36,540 nucleotides of DNA from an uncultured Treponema sp. (GTDB lineage: Bacteria; Spirochaetota; Spirochaetia; Treponematales; Treponemataceae), in contig CAKULY010000020.1 of assembly GCA_934667505.1 (NCBI GenBank), positions 1-36,540 of the forward strand, written 5' to 3'. A program made the translations under genes and the position numbers. The notes under the pieces are model-generated. The model worked only from the letters and a program-made list of their open reading frames with translations. It made no database searches and was not told the origin of the DNA. Below are positions 7,446 through 16,914 of the stretch, piece by piece; the first letter of the stretch is position 1, and each line of letters starts with the position of its first letter.

Positions 7446-10436
7446 CTAAAAATCAAGTGTCAAATTTCCAGAAGAATCTGTTCCCCACTTTGCAAGCGTC
7501 CCCCCCTCACATTCGGCGACGTAAGCATTCAGCATTTGAATCAGAGTTCCGCTGTATGCAACTGTCTGCGCACTTTTACATTCTGATGTTGTGCCGGCAA
7601 CAACAGAAGCGGACGGACTGTTTGTTTCAAAGTAGCCGCAGCCAGTGATTCTTGACGGGTCTGGAATGCAAGTTAGTTTTTTATAAGTACTCTTTGTATA
7701 TGCAATTCTATTTTTACTCGAACTTCCACTTTTTATATTATTTTTTAACCAATAACAATTTTCTATAAAACCTTCTGTATATACGGAAATAGCACCAGAT
7801 ATATTATTTAATATTGCATCTGGCTGATTTTGATCTGTTTCTGCTTCAGTTGTAATAGAACCATTGCTTACACAATTTTTTATAATTCCATTATTTCTTG
7901 GACAAATTCCAGCTGACTTTTGATTATCTCCACCGTTGGAACATTTTGCATTCATTGTTATACTTCCGCTAAAAAGGCAATTTTCAATAATGCCAGTTTC
8001 CGCATTAGACATACAGATTCCACCTATATCACTAAAAGTAGAAGCAATTATTGATGACTTGTTAATGCAGTTTCTTACAATTCCAGAATTTTCAATACAA
8101 ATGCCACCGCCAGCATTAGAATATGCATATTGAGATGAATTACCATAAATTATAAGAGTTTTCCCATCTTGAAGATATTGACTAATTACAAGATTTTCAA
8201 TTACTCCATCATTTTTATAAAAAACACCAATCTTCCTAAATCTATTTGAAGAATCTATATTGCCTATATCAAAAGAAAGTGAATGTCCTTGTCCATCAAA
8301 AGTTCCTTTAAATGGTCTATTTTCACTTTCTGAAACAAATCCAATCGGCTGCCAGTCGTCGGCACAATCCGCCAAGTCAACATCATCTACAAGCGTAATC
8401 GTAATTCCTTCCAAATCGCTTCCGGAATTTACCCAGCTACGCAGAGTAACAAGTTCTTGAGAAGAACTTGCAGTTATTTTTGGAAAATCACTTGCAGATG
8501 GCGCTGAAGAAAAGCTTGAAATTGCAATATTTTCCGAAATTATTATATTTTTTTCAACGTCATAGGAATACCCGCCGATTTTTGCAGCGGCAATTACGGT
8601 ATAGTTTCCTTCCGGAATCCAAGATGGAATCAGTCCGCCTTGCAAAACCGCAACTTTATTTTTGTTCTGATAAAGCGCGAATTCAACGGAGTCCGGCGTA
8701 ACGGCGTTTCCGTCGGACTCTGTCACGGCAAGCGAAATTTTGTTGTCTGTTTTGGCCGAACTGAATAATGCAGGCGAAAGCGTTAGAGTGTATTCCGGCT
8801 GATTAAAACTTGGAATTACAGCGCCGCCTGCAATAGCAAGCACACCTTTTTCCGCATTCATTGAAGAAAGAACAATGCACAAAACCTTTTTATCAGCATT
8901 TTTATTTTGCACTGCAAATTTTGAACAAATCAAATCAGAAAGAGCTGTCCCATCTGCAGAATGAATAATTTCAGTTCCAACATTCCATTCTTCCGCATCT
9001 GTTTTTCCTGAAAGTTTTAAAGTTTTTAAAGAAGCAAGATTTTTTATACCTATCTGCAATCCTGTAGAAATTTTTATTGAATTTTCAACTGAAACCGCCC
9101 CTTCAAGAGTTAAGTTTCCGTCATTGTAATTTATATTGCCGTTGACTGTACAGTTTTTCAAGCTAAGATTTCCGTCGCAATAAATTCCGCCGCCTGATGA
9201 ATCAAGAGAGCCGCCTGTAACCGTAATATTTTCAAAAGCGACTTTTGCATTTGCACCGATGTAAAAAGCACGCCAGCCAGTTGTATCAGCATTTTGTCCG
9301 TTTCGTCCAGCATCAACCACGGCATTTTCAGAGGAAAGGCTTTTTATTGCAAGACTTAACGTTGAAGCTGGAGAAATATTCACAAAACTGCTGTTGTTTT
9401 CCGAATAGTTTCCATTGCTGTCCGCCGTAACCGTGCCGTCAACAAAAATCGTATATTCCGTAGTTCCGTCGTTTATTGCATTGATTTTATCCACCGCAGC
9501 CTGCACTGTCGCCAAAGGCGCAAAATAAGTTCCCGCATTGCTGTCATCTGCTGATTTTACAGGCGTATAAGTCGTTTCGCTTTCGCCCTGAACAAAAAAA
9601 GTGTTCATCTTAAAACTTTCAACCGCAGATTTTGAAACTTCAAATTTTCCGCCATTAAAATAAACAGAATTTCCCTGCCAAGTATCCGTTGTAAGATTGT
9701 TGAACACATTCACGATTTCCTGCGCAGTGTACAAAAGCTCGCCATAACCGTCATTGCCTGAATAAAATTTAAGCGACAAAAGATAAACGCCGGAAGAAAT
9801 CTCAGATTTTTCAATTTTTGCGGCGTTGCCATAAAAATTCAGTCTTTCTGAATAAACAGAACTGCCTTCACCATTTTTTGTAAGCTCGGCAGAAACGCTT
9901 TTTATTCCAGAACCGCTTTCAGCTTCAATAGAAAGGGAAATGTTTCCTTTTCCGTCTTTTTGAGGAAGCATTTTAATCGAAATTCCGCTTTTCACAGAAT
10001 TTTCATCCGCAATAGAAACACTTGCGCTTCCTTTTAATACCGAAACAGTCTTTTCCGAATCAGAAAAACCTTCCGCCGTGATATTCCACGTGCCTTTTTC
10101 AAGTTTTATGGAGAAAGCAGAGCCGGAAACTTGCGCTGTGTACGTTTTTTCAGGATTTTCCGCGTTTTTCGCGCTAACAGCATAAAAAATAGTGTCTGGA
10201 ATATTCGCAGATACGCTTCTTGCCTGCCCCGTTTTCTCAATAATTTTTGGCGCAGAGCCTTCCACAAAAAGATTTCCTTTTATCTCGTACATTTTTTCAG
10301 AATTCTTCTTGCCGTCATCTGAACAAGAATCATCTGAAGAAATCAAATTTGAACAGGCAAAAAAACAGATTGAACAAAAAATGCAGAGCGAAGCCAAAAA
10401 AATAAATTTCATTCTATTAAAAAACGCATTTTTCAT
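7446..10436 (-). CDS. GLUG-motif / beta-helix lipoprotein, 996 aa
   Basis: The start is placed at ATG 10436, which has RBS GGAG (10446-10443); an upstream GTG at 10448 overlaps that RBS and is rejected. Signal peptide with lipobox FFAC, lipidated Cys28. Layout: N-terminal domain (30-290), the shared LATVQAAVDKIN/YTIFVDGTVTAD segment (about 300-335), a short beta-helix with one GGGIYCDG repeat, an Ig-like domain starting YTLTLSPALF (about 545-635), then a FKGTFDGQGHSLSF plus GLUG-like region (about 690-905; GGICIENSGIVRNC, AGICPRNNGIIKNC). GLUG motifs occur in secreted adhesin-like proteins. The gene is 17 bp from the upstream and 35 bp from the downstream lipoprotein genes and is homologous to both. 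A G7 tract lies 18 codons from the end. The function is inferred to be at the surface. Confidence 0.85.
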   Translation of the reverse strand: MKNAFFNRMKFIFLASLCIFCSICFFACSNLISSDDSCSDDGKKNSEKMYEIKGNLFVEGSAPKIIEKTGQARSVSANIPDTIFYAVSAKNAENPEKTYTAQVSGSAFSIKLEKGTWNITAEGFSDSEKTVSVLKGSASVSIADENSVKSGISIKMLPQKDGKGNISLSIEAESGSGIKSVSAELTKNGEGSSVYSERLNFYGNAAKIEKSEISSGVYLLSLKFYSGNDGYGELLYTAQEIVNVFNNLTTDTWQGNSVYFNGGKFEVSKSAVESFKMNTFFVQGESETTYTPVKSADDSNAGTYFAPLATVQAAVDKINAINDGTTEYTIFVDGTVTADSNGNYSENNSSFVNISPASTLSLAIKSLSSENAVVDAGRNGQNADTTGWRAFYIGANAKVAFENITVTGGSLDSSGGGIYCDGNLSLKNCTVNGNINYNDGNLTLEGAVSVENSIKISTGLQIGIKNLASLKTLKLSGKTDAEEWNVGTEIIHSADGTALSDLICSKFAVQNKNADKKVLCIVLSSMNAEKGVLAIAGGAVIPSFNQPEYTLTLSPALFSSAKTDNKISLAVTESDGNAVTPDSVEFALYQNKNKVAVLQGGLIPSWIPEGNYTVIAAAKIGGYSYDVEKNIIISENIAISSFSSAPSASDFPKITASSSQELVTLRSWVNSGSDLEGITITLVDDVDLADCADDWQPIGFVSESENRPFKGTFDGQGHSLSFDIGNIDSSNRFRKIGVFYKNDGVIENLVISQYLQDGKTLIIYGNSSQYAYSNAGGGICIENSGIVRNCINKSSIIASTFSDIGGICMSNAETGIIENCLFSGSITMNAKCSNGGDNQKSAGICPRNNGIIKNCVSNGSITTEAETDQNQPDAILNNISGAISVYTEGFIENCYWLKNNIKSGSSSKNRIAYTKSTYKKLTCIPDPSRITGCGYFETNSPSASVVAGTTSECKSAQTVAYSGTLIQMLNAYVAECEGGTLAKWGTDSSGNLTLDF
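7500..7506 (-). repeat. G7 tract near the 3' end of the GLUG lipoprotein gene
   Basis: Seven C on the plus strand encode part of the E-G-G-T segment on the minus strand. Slippage would change only about the last 18 residues, so it could alter the C-terminus without abolishing the protein. Confidence 0.7.
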
Positions 10437-10453
10437 AATTTTCTCCACACAAT

Positions 10454-12664
10454 TTATTTTGTAAGTTCAACATCAAGAACTGAACTGTAAACAGAGCCAG
10501 CAAATTCCACGCTCACAAAAAGCTGATAAGAATCCGACGGCCAGCTATCATTTGTTTCTATACTGCTTTCCGCGCTTGAAACGCCAGTGAATGTTCCGTG
10601 ATTGAAAAGTCTCAAGCTCCAGTTTGTAAAGTCTGAATCTGAAGTTTGAACCGTCTGCCCGTCAGAATCCGTTACGGTTACAGAAACGCTGATTTTTTCA
10701 CCAGCCTGAACAGAATTCGCCGCCGCAAAAGTGAGCGTGTATTCTTCAACAACAATACTTCCGCCGGAAGAATCCAAAACGCCTTTTTCGCCGGAAGAAT
10801 CTACGGTTATCGTCCATTTCTCTGAATCCAAATCAAAAAGTTTGCAGGTTTCGTTCATTGATTTTTCATCGCCGTCTGCAGAAACTAAGATTTCAGAGCC
10901 TCTGTTTCTTGAATCAACTCCTGAAATTGTCGCGACTTTTTGCGCCGTAAGATTTTTCACATAAATCAAAAGCGAGTCATCGCCAAACACAATTGAACCA
11001 GAAACAACGGTGCCGCCTTCCAAAATCAGTTTTCCGCCGTTGTAGTTTATTTTTCCGCCAACTTTGCAGTCTTTTAGCAAAAGCGTTCCGCCAGAAACCG
11101 TTATATCTCCAGAAATTGTTCCGCCGGAAACAGAAAGCTCGCCATTTTCAACAGCAACCGCGCCAGCAACATTCAGTTTGTCCGCCTTCAATTTTCCGCC
11201 GCTCGCCGCCATTTTAAGCGATGAGACAGAATTTCCGTTTCCGTTGATTACAACGTTCGCGTTTGCCACAGAAAGCTCCACGTCTTCTTGAACGCTTCCG
11301 GCTAGCTGAACTGTTCCTAAAACCGTTATGTCAGAAAATCCGTCATCAGAAAAAGTTTTTGCAACTGTCGCAAACGGAGAGTCCGCGCTTCCAGTGTTTT
11401 CCGTGTCGCTTCCGTTCGGAGAAACATAAAGCACAGATTTCAGAACCTGAATTCCAAATTCTTTCGGGATTGAATCCGCGTACAAATCTTTGTGGGAATA
11501 GACGCGCAGAAAAACTTTTCCGGCAGGAATTTTCAACGAGATTTCGCCGCCAGAATTTTTTCCGCTGTAAAGAACTTTTCCGCTGTCGTCCGAGCCTTGG
11601 TAAAGTTCATAGACCACAATCGAGTCCGAAGTGTCCGAACCGTCGCTTGCCTTTTGTGCAGGAGAAAGGGTTATTGTCGAATAGGAACTGTTTTCGTCCT
11701 GACTTATAACATCGCCAGTTTGCAAAACTGAGCCGGAAGAATCTTTTACAACAACGCTTTCAAGCCTGATTGAATTCACGCTCGTTGAAACTTGCGAAGA
11801 AAATCCAGCCACGTCTTCAAGAATTATCGCATACGTTGTAATTTCGTCTGTAAAAATATCGTCCGTAACAAAATATGCCGCCTGTCCGTATTCTGCAAAA
11901 GAGGCTGAAGAAGCAGAATACAATGAAGAATCGTTTCCGACTTTAAAAGAATCGCTCTCAAAGCCAAAAGTTCCGTCCGCGTTCAGAACAACAGAAGTTT
12001 TTTCGCCGTTAATGGAAACCGATTTTATGTCGCTGTGGATTCCACAAAGCAAGCCTTTTGACGGCATGTTGAAGAACACAACGTATTTTCCGCTAGAAGA
12101 ATCCTTGTAGACAACCGCGCCAAAAACCAGCGGCGGCGCGGAATTGCAAAGCGCGCGCAAACTTGTGTAAGAGCCAAAATCAGCCTTTGAAACAGGATGA
12201 AAAAGCCGGATTTCAGGCGAAATATTGAATCCAGTTTCTGAAAGAGCTAAAAATTCAGCAGGATATTTTAAAATCATCACAGAAGCGTCCGATTCGTCCT
12301 GCACAATTGAAACAACGCTTGTGTCTATCTGAGTTCCGAACTTTTCTTCCGCAGAATCCTTGTCAAAATCCGGGAAAGAAAGTTTTATGCAGTCCGAAGG
12401 AAAAACATATTTTTGCGGATTTCTTAAAAAAAGCCGCACTTCAAAATCCTGAGCAGAAGAAACAAAAATGTTTTCAGAGCCGTTTTCGTAAGAGCCTGAA
12501 ACAATTTCATACTCTGTAACCGCGGAAGTTTCTGTGTATTCCTTAAAATATTCTTTTACAGGCGCGTTCCAGGAATCTGTAAAAAACGAGCACGAATCAA
12601 AAATCATAGGCAGAAAAACAAGCGAAAATCCAAATATTTTTTTTGCAAAACTGATTTTTTTCAC
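10454..12664 (-). CDS. Beta-helix lipoprotein with C-terminal Ig-like domain, 736 aa
   Basis: The start is taken as GTG 12664, preceded by a near-perfect RBS (AGGAGG, 5-nt spacing). An in-frame TTG at 12694 lies inside the upstream gene's last codons and has no RBS. Lipoprotein signal ending FDSC, Cys25. Residues about 30-410 form several beta-sandwich-like segments. Then LYVSPNGSDTENTGS (DUF1565-like) leads into SPFATVAKTF and a short pectin-lyase-like beta-helix of GG-rich turns, followed by an Ig-like domain beginning YTLTFAAA (about 630-736). The helix and Ig parts resemble the 996-aa protein downstream, so this looks like the simplest member of a tandem family. It is 13 bp after the barrel gene, in the same operon. 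Probably an anchored surface or periplasmic protein; no enzymatic motif was seen. Confidence 0.8.
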   Translation of the reverse strand: MKKISFAKKIFGFSLVFLPMIFDSCSFFTDSWNAPVKEYFKEYTETSAVTEYEIVSGSYENGSENIFVSSAQDFEVRLFLRNPQKYVFPSDCIKLSFPDFDKDSAEEKFGTQIDTSVVSIVQDESDASVMILKYPAEFLALSETGFNISPEIRLFHPVSKADFGSYTSLRALCNSAPPLVFGAVVYKDSSSGKYVVFFNMPSKGLLCGIHSDIKSVSINGEKTSVVLNADGTFGFESDSFKVGNDSSLYSASSASFAEYGQAAYFVTDDIFTDEITTYAIILEDVAGFSSQVSTSVNSIRLESVVVKDSSGSVLQTGDVISQDENSSYSTITLSPAQKASDGSDTSDSIVVYELYQGSDDSGKVLYSGKNSGGEISLKIPAGKVFLRVYSHKDLYADSIPKEFGIQVLKSVLYVSPNGSDTENTGSADSPFATVAKTFSDDGFSDITVLGTVQLAGSVQEDVELSVANANVVINGNGNSVSSLKMAASGGKLKADKLNVAGAVAVENGELSVSGGTISGDITVSGGTLLLKDCKVGGKINYNGGKLILEGGTVVSGSIVFGDDSLLIYVKNLTAQKVATISGVDSRNRGSEILVSADGDEKSMNETCKLFDLDSEKWTITVDSSGEKGVLDSSGGSIVVEEYTLTFAAANSVQAGEKISVSVTVTDSDGQTVQTSDSDFTNWSLRLFNHGTFTGVSSAESSIETNDSWPSDSYQLFVSVEFAGSVYSSVLDVELTK

Positions 12665-12677
12665 ATCATCCTCCTGC

Positions 12678-14000
12678 TTAAAACTGCCAGCCAACGCTAA
12701 TCGACGGCAAAATCATTCCAAAATCCATATCATTCAAAAAAGCCATAAGATAATCTGCGGCGATTTCTGTGTAAATGCGGTTTGTTATGTAAAGCTGAAC
12801 TGCTCCGCCTGCAATCGCATTTAGATTAATGCTGTTCAGCGGTTCAGAAACAATATCGTGCTCAAAATGGAATTTTAAATCATTGAAAAATGAAAGCCCT
12901 GCCCCGCCGTGAACTTCCAGCGTAAGAATGTGGCGGCGTTTCTCTGAATTTTTAGATTTTACACGGACAGGAAGCTGGTACACAAAAAGCGCGTCCGCAT
13001 TGATTAAATTTCCGTCAATCTGATAGTTGTTGTAGTCCGCAAAAATTCTTGAATACGTTCCAAGAATTCCAAATCCAAAATATCCAAAACGGTGCTTAAA
13101 AGGCACAAAAGAAGCCCTTGCAGCCGCGCTAAGCGGAAGCAGGTTTGTATCAAGATACTTTTCAAAAGTGCCATCGTAAAGCACAACAGGAAAAACATAG
13201 CCTGCGCTCAAATCAAAATCCACGCGTTTCTTGAATTTAACCTCAATTTCGCTGCGGCGGTCAACACTGCTTTTCAAGCCGCTTGCGTCAGTAGCAACAA
13301 AATTGTATTTTCCAACGTCAAGCTTTTTTAGGTCAAAAAGAACTTTAAGGCGGCGGTTCTTTTCGTTTTCAAGAATTTCAGGAATTATAGGCTCGGCATT
13401 TTTTTTCTTTGAATTTAAAAGCGCGTATTCTGTAAATGAGATGTCGGATTCACTTTGCGGAAGCTCAAAAAGATTCTTCCCGGAAATATTGAAAACGCCA
13501 TCGTTTATCTCTTCCAAAAACAAAGTTCCCGTTCTGTTCGCCGCAGATTTTATGTCTGTAATTTCAGGCTGGTACGCCTTGTAGATTTTGAACTCAAACC
13601 AGCTCGACTCAACTTCCGGCACATCAATAAGATTGTAGGAAATTACTTTGTAGCGGTAAACGCCCGGAGCAAGCAGCGGATTCACCTGAACCTTGCTGGA
13701 ATTGTCCTCAGTCATAATCCGGTTTATTTCCTCAAAAGTTTTTGTCTTTTCAGAAAAAGATTCAATCACAACCTCGTAATGCAAAACGTATTCAGGATTT
13801 TCCTCTTCCCATTCAAGATATTGCCACATTTCCTGCGCGGAAAGTTCGGTTTCTTCTTCTGAAATAGATTCTTCAGGGATTGCCGAAAAATCTTCCGCAG
13901 TTTTTTGTTCCTGTGCAAAAATCAAAGCTGAAAAAAACACAAAAATCACGGCAAAAATGAGGAATTTTATTTTTAAGGCCGAAAAAAGTTTATTTTCCAT
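12678..14000 (-). CDS. Outer-membrane beta-barrel protein with periplasmic Ig/IPT-like domain, 440 aa
   Basis: ATG 14000 gives a classical signal peptide (IKFLIFAVIFVFFSALIFA, cleavage before QE). A TTG or other start up to 14057 would add a charged stretch and lies deeper in the upstream gene, so it is rejected. The start overlaps the FecR gene by 11 bp (coupling likely); an AAGGAG lies 13 bases upstream. Residues 60-250 hold beta-rich domains, including a TGTLFL...FNISGKNLF segment resembling an IPT/TIG fold. From about 255 alternating hydrophobic strands (YFGFGILGTYSRIF, LEVHGGAGLSFF, PSISVGWQF) end in a C-terminal Phe, the usual BAM recognition residue. Position between FecR and lipoprotein genes suggests it anchors or assists surface export; that is inference. 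Confidence 0.75.
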   Translation of the reverse strand: MENKLFSALKIKFLIFAVIFVFFSALIFAQEQKTAEDFSAIPEESISEEETELSAQEMWQYLEWEEENPEYVLHYEVVIESFSEKTKTFEEINRIMTEDNSSKVQVNPLLAPGVYRYKVISYNLIDVPEVESSWFEFKIYKAYQPEITDIKSAANRTGTLFLEEINDGVFNISGKNLFELPQSESDISFTEYALLNSKKKNAEPIIPEILENEKNRRLKVLFDLKKLDVGKYNFVATDASGLKSSVDRRSEIEVKFKKRVDFDLSAGYVFPVVLYDGTFEKYLDTNLLPLSAAARASFVPFKHRFGYFGFGILGTYSRIFADYNNYQIDGNLINADALFVYQLPVRVKSKNSEKRRHILTLEVHGGAGLSFFNDLKFHFEHDIVSEPLNSINLNAIAGGAVQLYITNRIYTEIAADYLMAFLNDMDFGMILPSISVGWQF

Positions 14001-16914
14001 AAGGATTTGCCGCTCCTTTTGCCTTTGATTTTTTTGGAGTTGGAATGTCCGTTTCAAAAACCGATTCAGAAACTATTCCTTCCTGGAAAATCTTGTCAAC
14101 TTTGCCGTCCTTGTCCGTGTCAATTCTTCTAACGCCAACGACCGACCAGGTGAACTGTCCTTTTGAAAAAAGGATTTTATCTTCCGGTGAAATCGCAGTA
14201 AAATCAATTTTGTATGAAGTTCCGTTCTTTATGTTTTTTTCAAGCAGAACACGTCCTTTTCTGTCTTTTATTGTAACAAAATAATCGGTCGCCTTTGGAA
14301 CTTTTCCCCAAGAAAGCGTGATGTTCTTTGGATTTTCCTTTACAGAAAGATATTCGCGGTTAAAAACTGCCGGCTTTGCCACAAGATTCTGGGCTTTCTC
14401 AAGCGGTTCTACTGGCAAAATCGTAAATGTCCGCCGGTTTTTCCTGTCCGTGTTGGAAATATCAATTCCGTCCAAAGTCTCGGCATAAACGATAATCTCA
14501 TAATTTCCAGCCCTAAGTCCGTCTGCCGTGTCCAAAAGAACTTCGTTTGGTGCAACAGGATTCTTTTTTCCGTTGAATTCCTCATCAGAAGGAATTTTTA
14601 TTATCGTTTTCGGCGGATTTTCGTCAATTTTTGTAAGCACGAACTGGGCTTTTTTTACTTTATCAACAGAATTCCACTTTGCAGTAACAGGATTTAAAAT
14701 CGCGTCCGCGCCGTTGATTTTTGCGTTTTGACTTGGAACTGCAACTTCAACCGGGCGCAGCTTAACAAGATAAAAAGATTTTTCCGCAAGTTTACCAGTT
14801 CTTCGGCTTGAAATTCCCGGAACAGCATTTGATTGTGCCTGAACCTGCCAGCGGTAATTCGTCTTGTCAGAAAATTCCTTTGGATTGAACATATCAACGC
14901 CGACTTGCGTGCCGTAGACATTTTCCTCATAAACAGGATTTTTTGAATTTGCGCGGTAAATCGCAAACTTATAAAAATCAGCATCCTCAACTTCATCCCA
15001 TTCAAATTTATAAGGAACAGTTTCGCGTGCGACAGCCCTGCTTCCCGGATTTTTCAGTTCAGGAGCTTCAAGGCTGTCCAAAACAACAAAACTTTTTGCA
15101 GAAGAAACCAGATTCATTTCGTCCGTCGTGCTTTTTGAGTTTATGCGCCAAAAATAAGTTCCCGGCATTAAGTTCAGTCCGCGCACGCTAAGATTTTTTG
15201 TCTGCTCAGAATAGATTATATTTGAAAAATCCTTGCCGGAAGAAAGCTCAAAAGTTGTGATGAAATTTTCAGGAAGATTTCGCTTCCAGGTGAATTTTGT
15301 GTCAGGAACAAAAGACTGCGCCGCGCGGTAGCCGTCAACAGGCTCAATCGTATGCTGCTCAGGGCTTCCTTTCATCGCATAGAAAACACGAACCTCTGAA
15401 TTTTTTGAAACATTTCCCTCGTTGTCAACGTAATTTACAGCCCAGAACCATTTTCCGTCCGCAAGATTCAGCTTTTTTGGGTCAAAAGTAAAATAGTTTT
15501 CAGAAGTCTGCTGTCTTATTTTTGGCGAGGAAAGATTCTGATTATCCGAAACCAAAAGTGTATATTTTTGCGCGTCATCCTCGTGTTTCCACGAAAACGA
15601 AATTCCTTTTGCTGAAATCTCCGTGTTCACAATTCCGTTGTCAAGCGGCACAAGAGCTTGCGGCACTGAAAGATTTCCTTTTTTTCTTACTGAAAAGCTT
15701 TTTATTTCAGACGGAGAAGAAAGACCGATTTTATTTATTGTATAGTAAGGAGTTACGCGCCACCAATAAGTGCCTTCTTTCAAAGTGGAAATTATCGCCG
15801 AAGTAAGATTCTGCCTCTGGTCAAGCACAAGATTTTTCATATTCGGGTCGGAGGCAATTTCAAGCCGGTAAGAAGTCGCGTAAGGCGATTCCGTCCAAAT
15901 CAGGCGGACGGCAGGCAATTTTGTCCTGTAATTAAACTCGTACTGCGGAACAGGAACCAGAAGCTCAGGCAAAGGCGACTGAATCAGCTGGATTTTCCCG
16001 GTCTGAGAATCTTTTTCCTCGTCATTTTGGAGCGCGGAAAGTTTCCAGTAATAAGTTCCGGGCTTTAAGCCAAAAGCCGCGCTTGACTGTTTTTCAGAAA
16101 AAAATCTGTAGGCAATGTCCTTAAAATTTTTGTCAGAAGAAAGCAAAAGCAAAGCCGAGTTTTTTCCAGAATCAGAATTTTCAGTTTCCCATTTAAAGTC
16201 AACTTTTTTTGAGCCGTCAGAATGATAAAGGATTTTCGCATTCTGAGACGGCTCAAGCATTTTTACAGCCGGATTTTTAAAATCTCCAGTTTCTGCAAAA
16301 ACAAGGGAATCGCCTTCCCCCACCGCAAAAGTTTTTTCCGCGCCATTTTCATTATTTTGCACGCTCGCGCTTCCGCTCATAACCTGCAGCGAAAGATTTT
16401 TTTGCGCGGAAGAATCAGCCGATGAACTTTTTGCGCTCAAAGAAGAGCCTTTTTCAAGCCGCACAGAAATTCCATTTGAAGAAAGCGTCATTCCGTCCTG
16501 CGCCCCGGAAGAGTCCAGAACAGCAGAGCCGCCGGAAAGTTCCGCACGCAGAGCCTTGTCTTCCGAAAGAAAAACCTGCGCCATCGTGTTTTCAGACAAA
16601 TCCATTATGTTTCCGTCCGAAAACCAGATTGTAGCTTCCGACAGACTTGAAGTGTGAATTGTGTCGCCGTTGTAGACTGGTGAATTTTGCCGCAGTCTGT
16701 CCCACACAACTCTGTCCAGAAATTTTCTTTGGGCTGTCTTGTATTTAAAAGTTATTGTCGCAATCGGCTCTTCGTTCAATTTTGTAAGCGCGCGGAAAAA
16801 GTTTTTATAGAATAAAAATGAATTTGCCACCGCCCCAAGAACGCAGACAAAAATCGAGGCGCAAAACGGAACAAAAAGGCTATTTTTTAATCTGGATTTT
16901 GTTTTCTTCTTCAT
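13990..16914 (-). CDS. FecR-domain protein with tandem Fn3-like domains, 974 aa
   Basis: ATG 16914 has RBS AAAAGGTG with about 7-nt spacing and overlaps the cyclase gene by 35 bp. A single membrane helix (about 13-36) anchors the protein with its bulk in the periplasm. Residues 50-210 match a FecR domain (VYNGDTIHTSSLSEATIWFSDG; LSENTMAQV; GSASVQN...AVGEGDSLVF). Then come at least six repeats with an aromatic-W-hydrophobic signature: GTYYWKLS (287), GTYWWRVT (381), GKWFWAV, GTYFWRIN, TNYRWQVQ, GQFTWSVV (about 920), suggesting Fn3/Ig-like modules. FecR proteins usually sense at the periplasmic face for an ECF sigma factor, but no sigma gene is next to it; stand-alone long FecR proteins may bind peptidoglycan or scaffold envelope complexes. 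The domain call is firm; the role is inferred. Confidence 0.8.
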   Translation of the reverse strand: MKKKTKSRLKNSLFVPFCASIFVCVLGAVANSFLFYKNFFRALTKLNEEPIATITFKYKTAQRKFLDRVVWDRLRQNSPVYNGDTIHTSSLSEATIWFSDGNIMDLSENTMAQVFLSEDKALRAELSGGSAVLDSSGAQDGMTLSSNGISVRLEKGSSLSAKSSSADSSAQKNLSLQVMSGSASVQNNENGAEKTFAVGEGDSLVFAETGDFKNPAVKMLEPSQNAKILYHSDGSKKVDFKWETENSDSGKNSALLLLSSDKNFKDIAYRFFSEKQSSAAFGLKPGTYYWKLSALQNDEEKDSQTGKIQLIQSPLPELLVPVPQYEFNYRTKLPAVRLIWTESPYATSYRLEIASDPNMKNLVLDQRQNLTSAIISTLKEGTYWWRVTPYYTINKIGLSSPSEIKSFSVRKKGNLSVPQALVPLDNGIVNTEISAKGISFSWKHEDDAQKYTLLVSDNQNLSSPKIRQQTSENYFTFDPKKLNLADGKWFWAVNYVDNEGNVSKNSEVRVFYAMKGSPEQHTIEPVDGYRAAQSFVPDTKFTWKRNLPENFITTFELSSGKDFSNIIYSEQTKNLSVRGLNLMPGTYFWRINSKSTTDEMNLVSSAKSFVVLDSLEAPELKNPGSRAVARETVPYKFEWDEVEDADFYKFAIYRANSKNPVYEENVYGTQVGVDMFNPKEFSDKTNYRWQVQAQSNAVPGISSRRTGKLAEKSFYLVKLRPVEVAVPSQNAKINGADAILNPVTAKWNSVDKVKKAQFVLTKIDENPPKTIIKIPSDEEFNGKKNPVAPNEVLLDTADGLRAGNYEIIVYAETLDGIDISNTDRKNRRTFTILPVEPLEKAQNLVAKPAVFNREYLSVKENPKNITLSWGKVPKATDYFVTIKDRKGRVLLEKNIKNGTSYKIDFTAISPEDKILFSKGQFTWSVVGVRRIDTDKDGKVDKIFQEGIVSESVFETDIPTPKKSKAKGAANPYGK

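Noticed and set aside
7446..10448. GTG start at 10448 for the GLUG lipoprotein
   Set aside because: It overlaps the GGAG that serves ATG 10436, and the shorter form gives a normal lipoprotein signal.
12665..12694. TTG start for the 736-aa lipoprotein
   Set aside because: Lies in the last codons of the barrel gene and has no RBS, whereas GTG 12664 has AGGAGG.
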